In this document: in pieces, positions 24,401 to 35,770 of the stretch | Layout of the letters: the number at the start of each line of letters is the position of its first letter | Position numbering within the stretch: position 1 is the stretch's first letter | Assembly: GCA_958510875.1 (NCBI GenBank) | Contig: OY294069.1 | Coordinates: 161,137,111-161,201,110, forward strand | Source: Endomychus coccineus | Taxonomy: Eukaryota; Arthropoda; Insecta; Coleoptera; Endomychidae | Direction of reading: 5' to 3' | Length of the DNA: 64,000 nt | The notes under the pieces: generated by a model | The model's input: the letters and a program-made list of their open reading frames with translations, nothing else | Told to the model about the DNA's origin: nothing | The model's database searches: none | Made by a program: the position numbers and the translations under genes

Positions 24401-27400
24401 GTGAATATTAATCTCTAACCTGATCCCAGATTCGGTTCTATAGCGTATTACTGCAGTAAGTGGACAGTGGAGTGAGTGTCAGTCGGCATGCGGGCATGGC
24501 ATATTGTGAGATGGTACAATCCCGCTAAAGCGCTTTACTAGTTTCTTTTGTTAAACAATACAATGCGTAGGCTCCCCTAAATATACCACTAATAGAAACT
24601 CAATCTGTATGTTCACTTATTAATTGTATTTCATTCGTCAATTACTATTCATCGTCCATAGACATGGAGGGTAGATGATTTAAAAATAGGTTATACACAC
24701 GGTATAACATAATGATGGTAGTGCGTCTCATATATTAAAAGCGTAGCCCAAGTCTGTGAACTTACAACTCTTGCCGCAAGGTCGCTATCGTCGGTTGTAA
24801 AAGGAGCTATGCGCACAGTGGGTAAATTCACGAATTTAGGTAGACAATAGTCAAGTCAAAAATTTTGAATTTCTGAGTGTTAGATGTTATTATTTTTATA
24901 TAAATTCTCGGAAAATAGGTCACATATGCTTTATATTTTCGTCTTAACGTACGTTTCGGTCTCAGGACCATCATCAGAAGACTTATTATGTCTAAAACTG
25001 GATTACTTAAAACCAATTGTATTATACAAAGCGTCCTTATCGCACCAATTTCAATTAAAATGCCCACGTCGCCGAAACGAACAGAAACACGAAATCGAAA
25101 TTGTAAAACACAACAATATTATAAGTATTATATATTAAGAATCCACTGCTAAGTAGATCTCTCAAAAAATACGACACCACCACGCTGTTTACAGGCCTGT
25201 ATCCGAAAGTCGAAATTTTCGATGACTTTTCCCAATAAAATGAATTCACTTCTTCAATTTCTAAACAAAAGTTGTTTTTCAGGTATTGAATTGCATTTTC
25301 TATAGATGAAATTGGACAATTTTGCGAATTCTGGACTTTCGTAGTAAGTTTGGGTGATTGAAATGAGTTGTTCTGTTGTTAATAGCGCTATCCATGCATA
25401 CAATTTTTACTTTTACTTGACATTTGTCAATAAATCATTAAAAGTGTGTTTTATTAGATAATTTAATAATCTAAAAGAAAAGAAAAATAAACTTAACAGA
25501 TGGCCCACTCTTTAGTTCGAATTACAAGAAGGCAATTTTTTCAAGGGTAGTTGAAATTTTCGAAAAAAAATCGCTCATGTTTCTGATACAATTTTGGAAT
25601 AGTGGATAAAATGTCACCGAAAACATGATGTTTTTATGAATAAATACTCAAGTTGGCTTGATTCAGATGACTTCGAATTTAATATCTCACTGCAACATAT
25701 TGCTTATAGCTTATCATCGTCCTCACCATTTAACTCTTACATCCGACCGACCGTAGCGACCCTACGGCAAGAGTTGTAAGTTCACATACTTGGGCTACGC
25801 TTTCGTCATGTATAACAGTATACGAGACGCATTACCATTATATTAGACCGTGGTTATACATCACTTGCATTGTGAATTGATGACTTAATAGCTTAGGTTA
25901 TTGAAATAAACGTGTAATGAATAATAGGTTATTTTTCACTCAAATGATCCCAACGTCACTACCATCGTATTGGCTTAACACTGTCTGAATCGAATCTTGC
26001 CTAAATAAGATGCGAGGTGTTGATGCGTGGGTGTAGTTCGTCGTCCGCGTTGAGGTATGTACACTGGTTCTAATGACTTGATATTGTTTGTTAAGGACAA
26101 GCAATCGAAATGAGCGTGGATCACAAACCCGAAGACGAACCAGAACGCGATCGTATTGTCAAAGCTGGTGGTAGGGTAACGTTGGATGGCCGTGTGAATA
26201 GCGGTTTAAATCTATCGAGGGCCATAGGAGACCACGCGTACAAGCAAAACAAATTGTTATCTTCAAGAGAACAGATGATAACCGCTCTGCCGGATGTCAA
26301 AACTCTCATCATTGATCCCACGATAGACGAGTTTATGGTGTTGGCTTGTGACGGTATTTGGAATTCCATGTCTAGTCAAGAGGTGGTCGATTTTGTTCTA
26401 CCCAAACTAAAAGACAATCAAAAGAAATTATCTGAAATATGTGAAGAGGTGAGTGCATATTTACTATTAAATTGAATAATGTTTACATGGAAGGGGTGCC
26501 AATCGTATAACTGAAATTCTTTTTGATGAATTAATCAACGATTCGATATTTTGATTATGAATATTCTTCATATAAACTTAAGGAGGATCGGTAGAGATAG
26601 TTTTTGATGATAACATTTTTAGAAAGTTGAGATAACAATATAAGAATACGTCTAATTTTTTGGAGGGTTTCATTACACTGTTTTTTAAATATATCGGGTC
26701 AAAAAAAACAACATTTTAACATATAAGCTTATGGGGACGTGGATAAATCTTCAAATTAAAAAACGGCTAAATACAAATGCTTTTTTTTAATGGAATAACA
26801 TTACAATAATATTCTGTGCAAGTTTGAGCGAGTTCCACTAATTATTTCTATGAAAGAATAGCTTAGAATTTTTAATTTAAAAATTTTAATAATTGTAATT
26901 AACTTTTAAAAGCACGGAAAAGTCGACGACAACTTAGTTCAGGCATTTAAGGAGGAAAATCGACGATTTTTGTCCGAATTTCCAGCTAGGTCTAATTTTG
27001 TCTATTATGTATTTTGACGCGTTGAATACGATGCTGTAGTTTGAATTTGGATTAACCCTGTGCTCGGAAAACTATAGCCATTTCTTGGACCCAAAAATGG
27101 CCATTTTTCGATTTTTTGCGTTTTGAGACTAAACTATGGGTTGTATGAGAAAATTTTCAAACAAAAGTTGTTGGAAAAATTGATACGCGATTTTTGGCTC
27201 CGATGTCAGGTCGATTCGAGGTCGTGGGCCCAAGATAGGGCCCATTTAGAATAATTGAGTATATGCCAAATAATTTTTGTTTTTTTCATATTCTGTTTCG
27301 GTTAAAAAATAGCATTTTTAATTTTCTTCTATCGGTTTCTGGTACTTTGACCTACCTCATTTTCTGGCACCAAAATCACCCATTCTGAAAAATTCATGTT

Positions 27401-28621
27401 TTACGAATTTCAGATGAAATAGTCATGTTATCGATCTTAAACCAAAGGATACCGCACACTTTAGTAGGGAAAGTGGCCCCCTGTCGAATTGGCTGAATTT
27501 TTGATATGTTATAGTCCAAGTCATTCCGAAAAAAAAGTTCCATGGGCACCACTTTTTCTATAGGCTGGTTTTATCGCTAGAGGCCAATGAAAACTTTCAT
27601 TTGTTCTTCATTAAACAACACGAAACGTTATCCTGGATAATAATCACTTTTCTGAATAATCAAGATCTAAACAGTCATTACTATGACATACTGTTAAAAG
27701 TATTTTTCTTTGGTGTTGTTACATTTGGTCAATTATACAGTGTGTCCCAGCTACTTACAATTTTTAAAGTGCAATAATTCGAAAATGGTTACAAATCGTC
27801 TTAGGGATCTACAATGAAAAAATGTTTATGAATCCTATTCTACACCGTATTCTACATCACATAGTCGAAAAATATAAGGAGTGTTCCTTTTAAAAGAAAT
27901 CGAAAGTTATATTCGAAAAGTTCCGTACCTACTGAAAAATATTGTTCGACCATCCTGAATAATTTTAGGCCATGAAAAAGAATGAGAAATATTACAAGTC
28001 GGGTCTATAAAATGGCCTTAAAAAGATTTTCTTTCTAAATCTATCATCTTAACGTCAGTCATATTAATGACTGTTTAGATCTTGATTATTCAGAAAAGTG
28101 ATTATTATCCAGGATAACGTTTCGTGTTGTTTAACAATGAAGATCAAATGAAAGTTTTCATTGGCCTCTAGCGCCAAAACCAGCCTATAGAAAAAGTTGT
28201 GCCCATTGAACTTTTTGTTCGGAATGACTTGGACTATAACATATCAAAAATTCAGCCAATTCGACAGGGGGCCACTTTCCCTACTAAAGTGTGCGGTATC
28301 CTTTTTTCGAAACATTTCATTATTCTACATCTAATATTCAAAATTCAAACTATTCGGTTCAAAGACATAATTTTGGCGCCATTTTGAAAATTTTAGTTTC
28401 AAAGGAAAACTGAAAATCATAAACTTTTTTTTTAGTTGTTTGACCAGTGTTTGGCTCCCAATACAATGGGAGATGGTACAGGCTGTGACAATATGACATC
28501 AATCTTGGTTCAGTTCAAAAACATTCGGAAGAGAACTGCTTCAACAGATTCAGCTGATGCTGGATTAAACAAAAGGGCGAAGACTGAAGATAATGAATCA
28601 CTTGTTGACACAACAGCATAA
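18466..28621 (+). CDS. PPM1G: PPM1G, nuclear PP2C-type Ser/Thr phosphatase, complete
   Basis: The protein removes phosphate from serine and threonine in a Mn/Mg-dependent reaction. In animals PPM1G acts in the nucleus on splicing factors, 7SK/P-TEFb regulators and histone partners (family knowledge). Exons: 18466-18576, 18638-19193, 22382-22615, 22827-22982, 23386-23643, 26096-26448, 28436-28621. All junctions are GT-AG and the phases agree, giving 617 residues. The start is typical (MGSYLSKP). Visible blocks are [12 protein letters not shown] across exons 1-2, VYDGHGG (metal Asp near 57), a long acidic, Ser-rich insert from about 100 to 395, SGCTAVVAL near 406, NAGDSR near 430, [18 protein letters not shown] and GCDNMT. 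The split catalytic domain with an acidic insert identifies PPM1G. The C-terminus (NKRAKTED) is basic and may be a nuclear signal. Introns 2, 5 and 6 are filled with fold-back elements. Confidence 0.96.
19414..21173. mobile_element. Mariner-like fold-back with inverted transposase pieces, PPM1G intron 2
   Basis: The terminal repeats start with 'acagggtgtttcagtttttt' and are about 510 bp long (19414-19925 and 20660-21173). The interior on the plus strand encodes [29 protein letters not shown] and, after a shift, [19 protein letters not shown], which is typical of an insect IS630/Tc1-mariner-related transposase (SPDLN holds the second catalytic Asp). The segment 19926-20030 is an inverted copy of part of that same coding region (20220-20320), so the element has folded part of its own gene back on itself. 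It is inactive. Confidence 0.8.
21195..22258. mobile_element. Two nested MITEs of the same family, PPM1G intron 2
   Basis: A short element at 21200-21314 starts with 'cagggtgtttcag' and ends in 'ctgaaacaccctg'-like sequence. Next to it, 21344-22258 is a fold-back of about 915 bp with the same ends and a centre near 21800. Its arms share 'ttttctcgaaaacggtcaac' and 'agagcttatgacc'. There is no transposase. A related arm recurs in domino intron 4 (52795-53165). Confidence 0.75.
24688..25864. mobile_element. Inverted-repeat element in PPM1G intron 5
   Basis: Left arm 24688-24800 and right arm 25741-25864 are inverse complements through 'agcgtagcccaagt' and 'gaacttacaactcttgccg', with an insertion in the right arm. 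Between them lies a hammerhead-bearing repeat (about 24860-25070). There is no coding content. It is a non-autonomous element with a second repeat nested inside. Confidence 0.7.
24941..24982 (-). ncRNA. Hammerhead ribozyme, type I, complete core
   Basis: On the minus strand, GTCTT pairs with AAGAC to form helix I. It is followed by CTGATGA, a GGTC-CTGA-GACC helix II, GAAA and a very short helix III (AC-GTAC-GT) ending in GUU, where cleavage would follow the final U. Every conserved core base is present. Minimal helix III loops of this kind are known from hammerheads in Penelope-like elements and retrozymes. Because ACGTACGT is self-complementary, two copies could also pair with each other. 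It sits in PPM1G intron 5, antisense to the gene. Confidence 0.8.
27444..28306. repeat. 860-bp fold-back in PPM1G intron 6
   Basis: Arms of about 245 bp (27444-27687 and 28059-28306) are near-perfect inverse complements, sharing for example 'gtgattattatccaggataa' and 'gccactttccctacta'. The 370-bp loop contains another mariner-type end ('cagtgtgtcccagctac', 27740). It sits 130 bp before the last PPM1G exon. There is no coding content. Confidence 0.8.
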
Positions 28622-29012
28622 ATAATTTTCTTAAAATACCTTTTCCAAATCTGTTTTCAAGTTTATTGCGAGAAGGTTTGTGGTCGAATAATTTTCTCCC
28701 CTCAAATGACTTCCTTATGTTTAGTTGTAATTAATATCATACTAAAAACTTTTTTAATTTCATTAATATAAGAAAATATGGAATTTTTTGTTATTGGATT
28801 GGTTCTGACAAAGTATTTTTCCATCAATACTAATTGGAATGAAGGTGTCTAGGTCCAATTCATACTGGAGGAGTTCCTGAATTGTTTATAATATAATTTA
28901 TCTGAAAAACTCGGGTCAGATTTTTTAAATGTTTTATTGTGAAGGGATCGTTGATTCATGTATTTTGATAATCTGTTTATATATTATTCTTCTAGATATA
29001 AAAATATTCATC

Positions 29013-29018
29013 AATAAA
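29013..29018 (+). terminator. PPM1G polyadenylation signal
   Basis: AATAAA lies about 390 bp after the PPM1G stop codon, in an AT-rich 3' UTR. No earlier canonical signal is evident in 28622-29012. Confidence 0.5.
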
Positions 29019-29512
29019 TTATGAAATATTTCTCGTGATTTACATGACCACATACAATTCATGAAGTATTTATATTTTCTCCCCCTACAGGTTGATTAAC
29101 TTTCACGTGTCGTCAGAAGTGTTGGTTAAATATTGAAAATGGTTATATAGTATATTAATGCACGTACACTAGATGAAATGTTACTAAAAAGTATAAGAAA
29201 GGTAGGTCATTGAGTAGATAGATTTAGTATCCATGATAAAACATCTTTCTAAGTTGCATTTAATTCAACAGTTACAGTGATCAAACTTCATTCTTCAGTT
29301 TCACATACAACCATAGCTTACTACTAAACAGGGTAGGCTCTGATACAACCAATTCAAGTTGGCTGCATTGAGAACAAAAGATAACCTAACCTGCAATATT
29401 ATAAAATGTTTGTTTGAAATTCTGATGGTTAAACAAAAACAATATACATATTAAACAACAACAACACTTATTTCGGATCAAAATTAATTTTAAATGATGC
29501 CAATCATAAAAA

Positions 29513-31150
29513 GGATATCCCCGATTAAGATGGTCAAAATGCCCCCCTCCGCGAAATCCAAAATCGGAGTTATTACCTGTTTTGAACTGTCAAATAAACA
29601 TGTTTCCTGGAGTGGTATGGTCGATACCCCCCACAGACCCCCGTGGAGGGGAAAAACAGTTTTTCTCATCGTCACGTTATGCAAAATTTCATCCCTCTTG
29701 CAAAAGTATGGGTATCAATGGTTAACTTCAGCACACATTTTTTGACCCCATCTAGGTCCATAAACGGCTCCAAAAACGTGTTTAAAACTTTAAAATCGAT
29801 TTTTATAGCACCAAACCAATTGGTACACCAAAGTTCGATTCATCATCGTATTCCTGAGGAAAAAACCTACAAAAAACTATACGTACATGATTTTGATAGG
29901 AGTGGTGGTTCACATGCGAAAAGCGATTTCTTATGTTTTTTAATGTTTTTTACTCTTTTTTTGTGTAAATAAAGCTATATATGAATCCAAAATTATTACT
30001 TATATTAGCCAGAGATGATGCACCTCTGATATATAAACATTTCGATACTTTGTTTGCTTTTTTACTTGCAAAATTCACTAATTTATTGTATTTTACCTTC
30101 AATGCATTATATGAATCATCTTTTTCAATATAAGCAGAATATTTATTGGCAATAATTGATAATTGGTTTCTCTCTGAATAAAAAGTTGCCATCTTGAAAT
30201 TTCTATGCTTCGATAAAAAATTATTGAATTTTTATTGTTTTACAATTTTTCTTCACCGCTTTCAGAATAACTTATTTTTAAAAAAATCTCATCACGAGAA
30301 AAAAATATTCCTGTCGTTTTAAATAGAAAGAAAAAGAATTATTTCTTTTTGAATAACTTATCTTGAGAGCGATGAAGATGAATTGGAAAAAAATATTCAA
30401 TAATTTGTTATCGAAGCATAGAAATTTCAACATGGCAACTTTCAATTCAGAGAGAAACCAATTATCAATTATTGCCAATAAATATTCTGCTTATATTGAA
30501 AAAGAAGATTCATATAATGAATTTGAAGGTAAAATAAGTTTCTTAACGGTAATGTCACGTACTGGTTGGTTACAAATCCAATAAATTAGTGAATTTTTCG
30601 AGTAAAAAAAGCAAAGTATCGAAATGTTTATATATCAGAGGTGCATCATCCCTGGGTAATATAAGTAATAATTTTGGATTCATATATACCTTTATTCACA
30701 TAAAAAAGAGTAAAAAACTTTAAAAAACATAAAAAATCGCTTTTTGCATGTGAACCACCACTCCTATCTAAATCATGTACATATGTTTTTTTTGTTTTTT
30801 ACTCAGGAATACGATGGTGAATCGAACTTTGGTGTACCACTTGGTTTGGTGCTATAAAAATCGATTTTAAAGTTTTAAACACGTTTTTGGAGCCTTAGAT
30901 GGACCTAGATGGGGTCAAAAAATGTGTGCTGAAAGTGACCATTGATACCCATACTTTTGCATGAGGGATAATATTTTGCATATACGTGACGATGAGAAAA
31001 AGAAAGATTTTTCCCTCCACGGGGGTCTGTGGAGGGGTATCGACCATACCACCCCAGGAAACATGTTTATTTGACAGTTGAAAACCGATAATAACTCCGA
31101 TTTTAGATTTTGCGGAGGGGGGCATTTTGACCATCTTAATCGGGGATACC
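29513..31150. repeat. 1.6-kb fold-back element
   Basis: The left end (29513, 'ggatatccccgattaag') is the complement of the right end (31150, 'cttaatcggggatacc'). The arms are about 800 bp each and meet near 30315. Shared blocks include 'aaatgcccccctccgcg', 'ttgacagtt' and 'aagcatagaaatttcaa'. Open frames inside (such as 29643-29972) are present in both arms in opposite directions and look fortuitous. It is a non-autonomous DNA element or fold-back, about 500 bp beyond the PPM1G polyadenylation signal. Confidence 0.85.
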
Positions 31151-33495
31151 CTTTGGCAGTTATATTCTCAATGTAAGAAATAAGAAGTTTGACTGGATGA
31201 TGAATCGATCTTAAATATTGAGGTAAGTACTACTGGAAAAACCATTTTTGAAACCAAACCATGAAATAGTACAAATAATATTTAACTGTCTTCAAAATTT
31301 TATATTTTTACCACATTTACATAACCGTGAATAGCATTCATTATAATTTAATAATGATCGTTGAAAAACGATCTTATTACACCAGTTTATAAGGAATTTG
31401 TATTGGTCACACGATTTTTTTGGAATAAACGAACGTGAGACGAATTAGGAGAATTAAGTAACAAACAATGCGATTTTGGAATCGAAAGTAAATCAAAGCA
31501 TACAATTCAAAATGCATATGATCATGAATACTTTTAAATAATGGTATCTTAGTAATTTTTTTATAATCGAGAAATTTGACTTTATTTGTAATATAATTGT
31601 TGAATTGTGTTTATAATGGTAAAGGTGCCTTCAGTTGTAAAAATAATGGTGATTCATATGAAATATTGTATAAAACAATTATAATTTCTTTTGTATCCAT
31701 AACATATTTCTGTATGATGTAGATATTTGTTCCTTGTTGCTTTGGTTTTCAAGAACAAACACTTAATTTAATTTAAAGTAATCCATGTATTTATTTCTAT
31801 TTTTTACATGTTACATTAAACAATAGGTTTTAAGTCTAAATAAGCATATAATTTCACTAACTTGTAGTTATTGTATTATTCACTGTTACTACAAGATACA
31901 TGTAATAAATAATTATTTACTAGATTTTTTCTGATAGTATGATATTTCCATTTAAACAACCTCCAAGAACTTCAATCAATTATAAAAATAAATTGAAAAT
32001 ATTTAATATAATCAGTGATAATTTAATATATATATATAATTATGTGATGATAATCCGTTATAAACTTGAAATCAAATAACTTAAAAAGTTGATTGTCTCT
32101 AATTTAATATATAAATGTGGCTAGTTTCACTAACACTAGCTTCTTCAAACCAATATTACAGTACTTTGTACTATCTGTTTTAAGGAGCCACAGTATTAGG
32201 GAAACTAGTCACATTTATGTATTAAATTAGTTAAAATCAAGCTTTTAATAGTTTAAATTGATAACTATCCAATTATTAACAATATAACATTTGTTGTTTA
32301 ATAGAATAATTATCAATGTATTGTTATTCTTATTTAAAATTAATCATTGAACATTTCAAAATTTTCTTAATTTAAAAAAAAACTGAAAGTATATTTATGT
32401 CGAGTTACCAGTTCGAATTATAGGATAGGGAATCCTGAGCTTCAACTTCTGACTAAGCAAATATGTCTGACTCATATTCACTCTGCATTTGGCAGGAACT
32501 TTGGTTGGAATCCCAATTTCTACTGATTTACCATTTAGTTTTTCCAGAAGGCTTTCTCTTGGTTATTTTGTAAATTATATGAAGTTCATAATACATTGCC
32601 ATTCTACATACTTTATCAATGTTGTCAGTTTATAATCCACTAGAGGGTGCTACAGTTCATTGGGGTTATAGCTTAGATTTTGATATTTATCCAAAAGAAT
32701 TCGGTGCAAAAAGTTTTGAGCAAATCAAACCAATTGTAATTATTGTCTGCGCCCGGTTCAGAATTACGATATGCGTTAGCAATTCTAACGTTTTCTATCG
32801 TATCCTTACTCAAGGATCGTATTCACATTTTTAAGCACTTCTTTCGAAATTCAATATCCGATTGTCGCGAACTTTAATCTCGTACATAAGAAGTGACTAT
32901 TAATATTGGTACCTCCCTCAGGCAATTTGCTAATAATTATTATTCTGTCGTACCTCCCACCTATATAGTTGATATATGCTCCTAGCAGCAAGATAATCGA
33001 CTGCTGATTACAAAACATAATCAGAACAACTTATCCTATGAAATTCAATGTAGACCCTGCAGCAGTGTTGCTGACCGAAGCGGTGGACCGGCTTACACAC
33101 TTACGCTTCCAATAATAACCTAGGTTCAAAACTCCAAGCGGCACGGTTGTCGCGTGTTTGATTGTAAAACGGGTGGGGGGTACCAACCTTGCCAAATAGT
33201 TTTCTTGAATCATAGATATATTTTCTGAAACATTTGGCACAGAATAGCTTAGTATTTATACTAACTGCCATAGAAAATTTAGGCTCGTTTTCATATAAGG
33301 CAATTCAGCCATAGATTAGATATTATATGGGAGAAATTCAGCGATTGTCAGAACGAAAGCAATATGGCGGCTAAGGGCAAACATTGTGTTTTGTCATAAG
33401 CGACCATAGTGATAAAAGTACCTAGTTTTATTTTTTGTGCGAATTTGAGTAGTTTTTTTTAATTTTGGACTATTATTAGTGGTTCGACAAGAAAA
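31151..33495. other. Intergenic, one small fold-back, no gene
   Basis: AT-rich spacer. It contains the inverted repeat at 32101-32228 and a GC-richer stretch of unknown nature at 33050-33190. No open frame here has a recognisable domain. Confidence 0.4.
32101..32228. repeat. 128-bp hairpin MITE
   Basis: Arms of about 40 bp ('aatttaatatataaatgtgg' and its complement) surround a loop. The loop includes 'cttcaaac.aatattaca' and 'gtactttgtacta', shared with 1248-1280 beside the large palindrome at the left edge. It has no coding content. Confidence 0.65.
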
Positions 33496-33974
33496 ATGTC
33501 CGTTACTTGCATTGTGGTTGGCTGTGGGTCTCGCCACGACAGGGATAAAGTCGGGTTTTACTCGGTTCCTGCAGTTTTTGACCAGTACAAATGACTCGAC
33601 GAGATTTTTGGTTAGCTGCAATCAAGCGAGAAGATCTCACGGATTCGAAAATCAAAAATCAGAGATTCTGCAGCAGACATTTTATAACAGGTGAGTCGTT
33701 GCAAACTTGAGTGCCCACTGAAAAATATTTTGCGTTTAGTGAAAATTCTTGTATTTGTATGCAACATTTTTTTGGAAAACCTGCTCCTTTAAAGGACGAA
33801 ACCAATCCTGACTGGGTTCCCTCACAGAATATGGGACATTCTTCACAAAATGTTGGGAACAATGTTGATGCAGTTGCAAGAAAAGCGAGGTTGAACAAGA
33901 GAAAAATCAAACCAACTAGAGCGAATGGTATCGCTTTGGCAATACCATGTCACAAAAGGGCACAAAAGTTATAA
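33496..33974 (+). pseudogene. THAP zinc-finger gene fragment, frameshifted
   Basis: From an ATG at 33496 the frame reads MSVTCIVVGCGSRHDRDKVG with FYSVPAV, the start of a THAP domain (C-x2-4-C and a basic loop), then hits a stop. Two bases out of frame, the domain continues as RDFWLAAIKREDL, then IKNQRFCSRHFITG with a donor-like site at 33690. The segment 33711-33974 then reads CICMQHFFGKPAPLKDETNP and DWVPSQNMGHS, a second, overlapping version of the same THAP segment, followed by a basic tail and stop. THAP domains bind DNA and occur in P-element-like transposases and host factors. The frameshift and duplicated HF motif suggest a dead copy. Confidence 0.65.
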
Positions 33975-35556
33975 CATCAGTATATGAATTTTCACGTGTC
34001 TCCCCAAAAAATATTCTTATGGCAGACTTGTTAATTACAGTAATAAAAAATTTCCTTAGGACTATGGTGACTCATTAAATAGAGATATTTTGAAATATGT
34101 GTGTTTTTCAATTTGAACCTTTCCTTTATAGATATTTCAGCCAAATGTGGAAAGAGTCAATCAAGTTTTATGATGAGTGTGCTGAATCTTTTAAAAAGCC
34201 TTGAAATTAATAAGCACAACAAGCATATTCGTTAAATGACCAAATTGATTTGAATAATTCCCCATTGTTGAATTTATTTTACTTTAATGACCATTTTATT
34301 ATTTATATTGGATATTGTTTTCAAGATATTTGATGATTGGTATTTAATTAAAAGTACTCGACTGAATTAGTAAAACAAGGAATGAACAACCATTTATTTA
34401 TTGACACAAACAACTAAAAATGCATAATAAGGGATTAAGTCATTTAAGATATAATATTTTCTAATAGAGATCACAAGATAGGGATGTATTTTCAAACATA
34501 CCGTTCACCAACATCTCTGCTTTTCTACAATAGGATCTTCAGGTAATCACTCTTCATCTGAATATTATTGATTAACAATAAATAAAGCTTCGAAAATATC
34601 CAAAAATACCTTTCACTAGCCCAACTACGACAATGATGTTCTTATTGCGATAACCAATTTGTGTGCCCTCCATCGCCATATTGGATCACGTGGTGTGGAT
34701 TGCCCTATAACCAATTTCTTAAAACCTTCAGAGGAACGTTTTGCCATTAGTATAATAATTACAGGACATCCTGAAATAACTAAAATATTTTTCATGGTCA
34801 GATAAACTCATTTCCTCTAGCAAATTATGATAAGCCCATGTGAATTTCTTCTCTAATGTTTATTGTGTTGCCAAAACTCCTTTTTTCTTTTTAATTTGAG
34901 TAGTAATTGATATAGTTGTTATGTGTAAAATACTCAATAACTACATTCCGTTCATCTCTACCTACCTTCAGTATGATTTCGTGTTCAATATAATCACAGA
35001 TGTTTCGATTGTCGTTCGGGCGTATTTTTATTTGTTTCCCTCGGGTGGGTACGGTACGAGCTTGACCTAGTTTTAATCCTCTTTATATACTTTATAGCAC
35101 AGAACAACAGAACAACTATAAATTGTATAGTTGTTCTATGAGCTGAATTAAAACTAACTAAGTGAAACTAGTGAAAGCATGTTTGCACTTTTTGGATCTA
35201 CAAATTATTCATTCCATTTTATGGAATCAGTAGATCTAAAGTTAGCCAACATGAAATTACTAAATATTCAATGTTATAAGATGAATATTCTTCGACTTTT
35301 GTAAGTATCATTTGTATTCTCATTAATCAATTGTATCATGTTAACCTGTAAGATGCACGTGGCTTGTGATTAAAATATATCAGTAATCTGGAAATATCAA
35401 CTCATCATCATTATTAATGTATATAATCTTCAGAATTCTTATTTTGGAAAATTATTGACCATACTTTACGTTAATTAATATTTTGCTGACGTCCAATTTT
35501 GTGAATTTCGTTCGTTACCAGGGTGAAATAGAATAAAAATGTATTATATTTGTGAT
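33975..35556. other. Intergenic, no supported gene
   Basis: AT-rich. A short frame ending at 34204 (YFSQMWKESIKFYDECAESF) after an acceptor-like 'ctttatag' could be an exon, but I cannot link it to a gene. A minus-strand ATG at 34684 opens only about 23 codons before a donor-like site. Neither is strong enough to call. Confidence 0.35.
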
Positions 35557-35562
35557 TTTATT
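35557..35562 (-). terminator. IFT20 polyadenylation signal
   Basis: AATAAA on the minus strand lies about 140 bp beyond the IFT20 stop codon and beyond the duplicated exon segment. Confidence 0.5.
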
Positions 35563-35568
35563 ATTCTC

Positions 35569-35770
35569 TAATCTCTACATTGAAAAAATGTTTTGCAAGG
35601 TTTAATAACGTGTTAATTGATTAATCAGCTCGTTTTGCTCCATCTCTGTTTGTTGTAGTGAATTTCTAGTCCCTACATGGAAAATTGTTTGGCAAGGTTT
35701 AATAACGTGTCAATTGATTAATCAGCTCGTTTTGCTCCATCTCTGTTTTTTGTAGTGAATTAAGTTGAAT
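35569..35770. repeat. 97-bp tandem duplication of the IFT20 last exon end
   Basis: 'gcaaggtttaataacgtg' occurs at 35596 and again at 35693, and the similarity extends through 'ttgattaatcagctcg' and 'tttgctccatctctgttt'. The right-hand copy is the coding one, since it ends the IFT20 frame. The left-hand copy lies in the 3' UTR and repeats the last codons and the stop. Confidence 0.85.

Noticed and set aside
29643..29972. Small protein gene in the 29.5-31.2 kb fold-back
   Set aside because: A related frame occurs in inverted form in the other arm and the region is repetitive, so it is part of the element.
34200..34700. Small gene with an exon at 34130-34204 or a start at 34684
   Set aside because: Neither piece could be joined to further exons or matched to a family.
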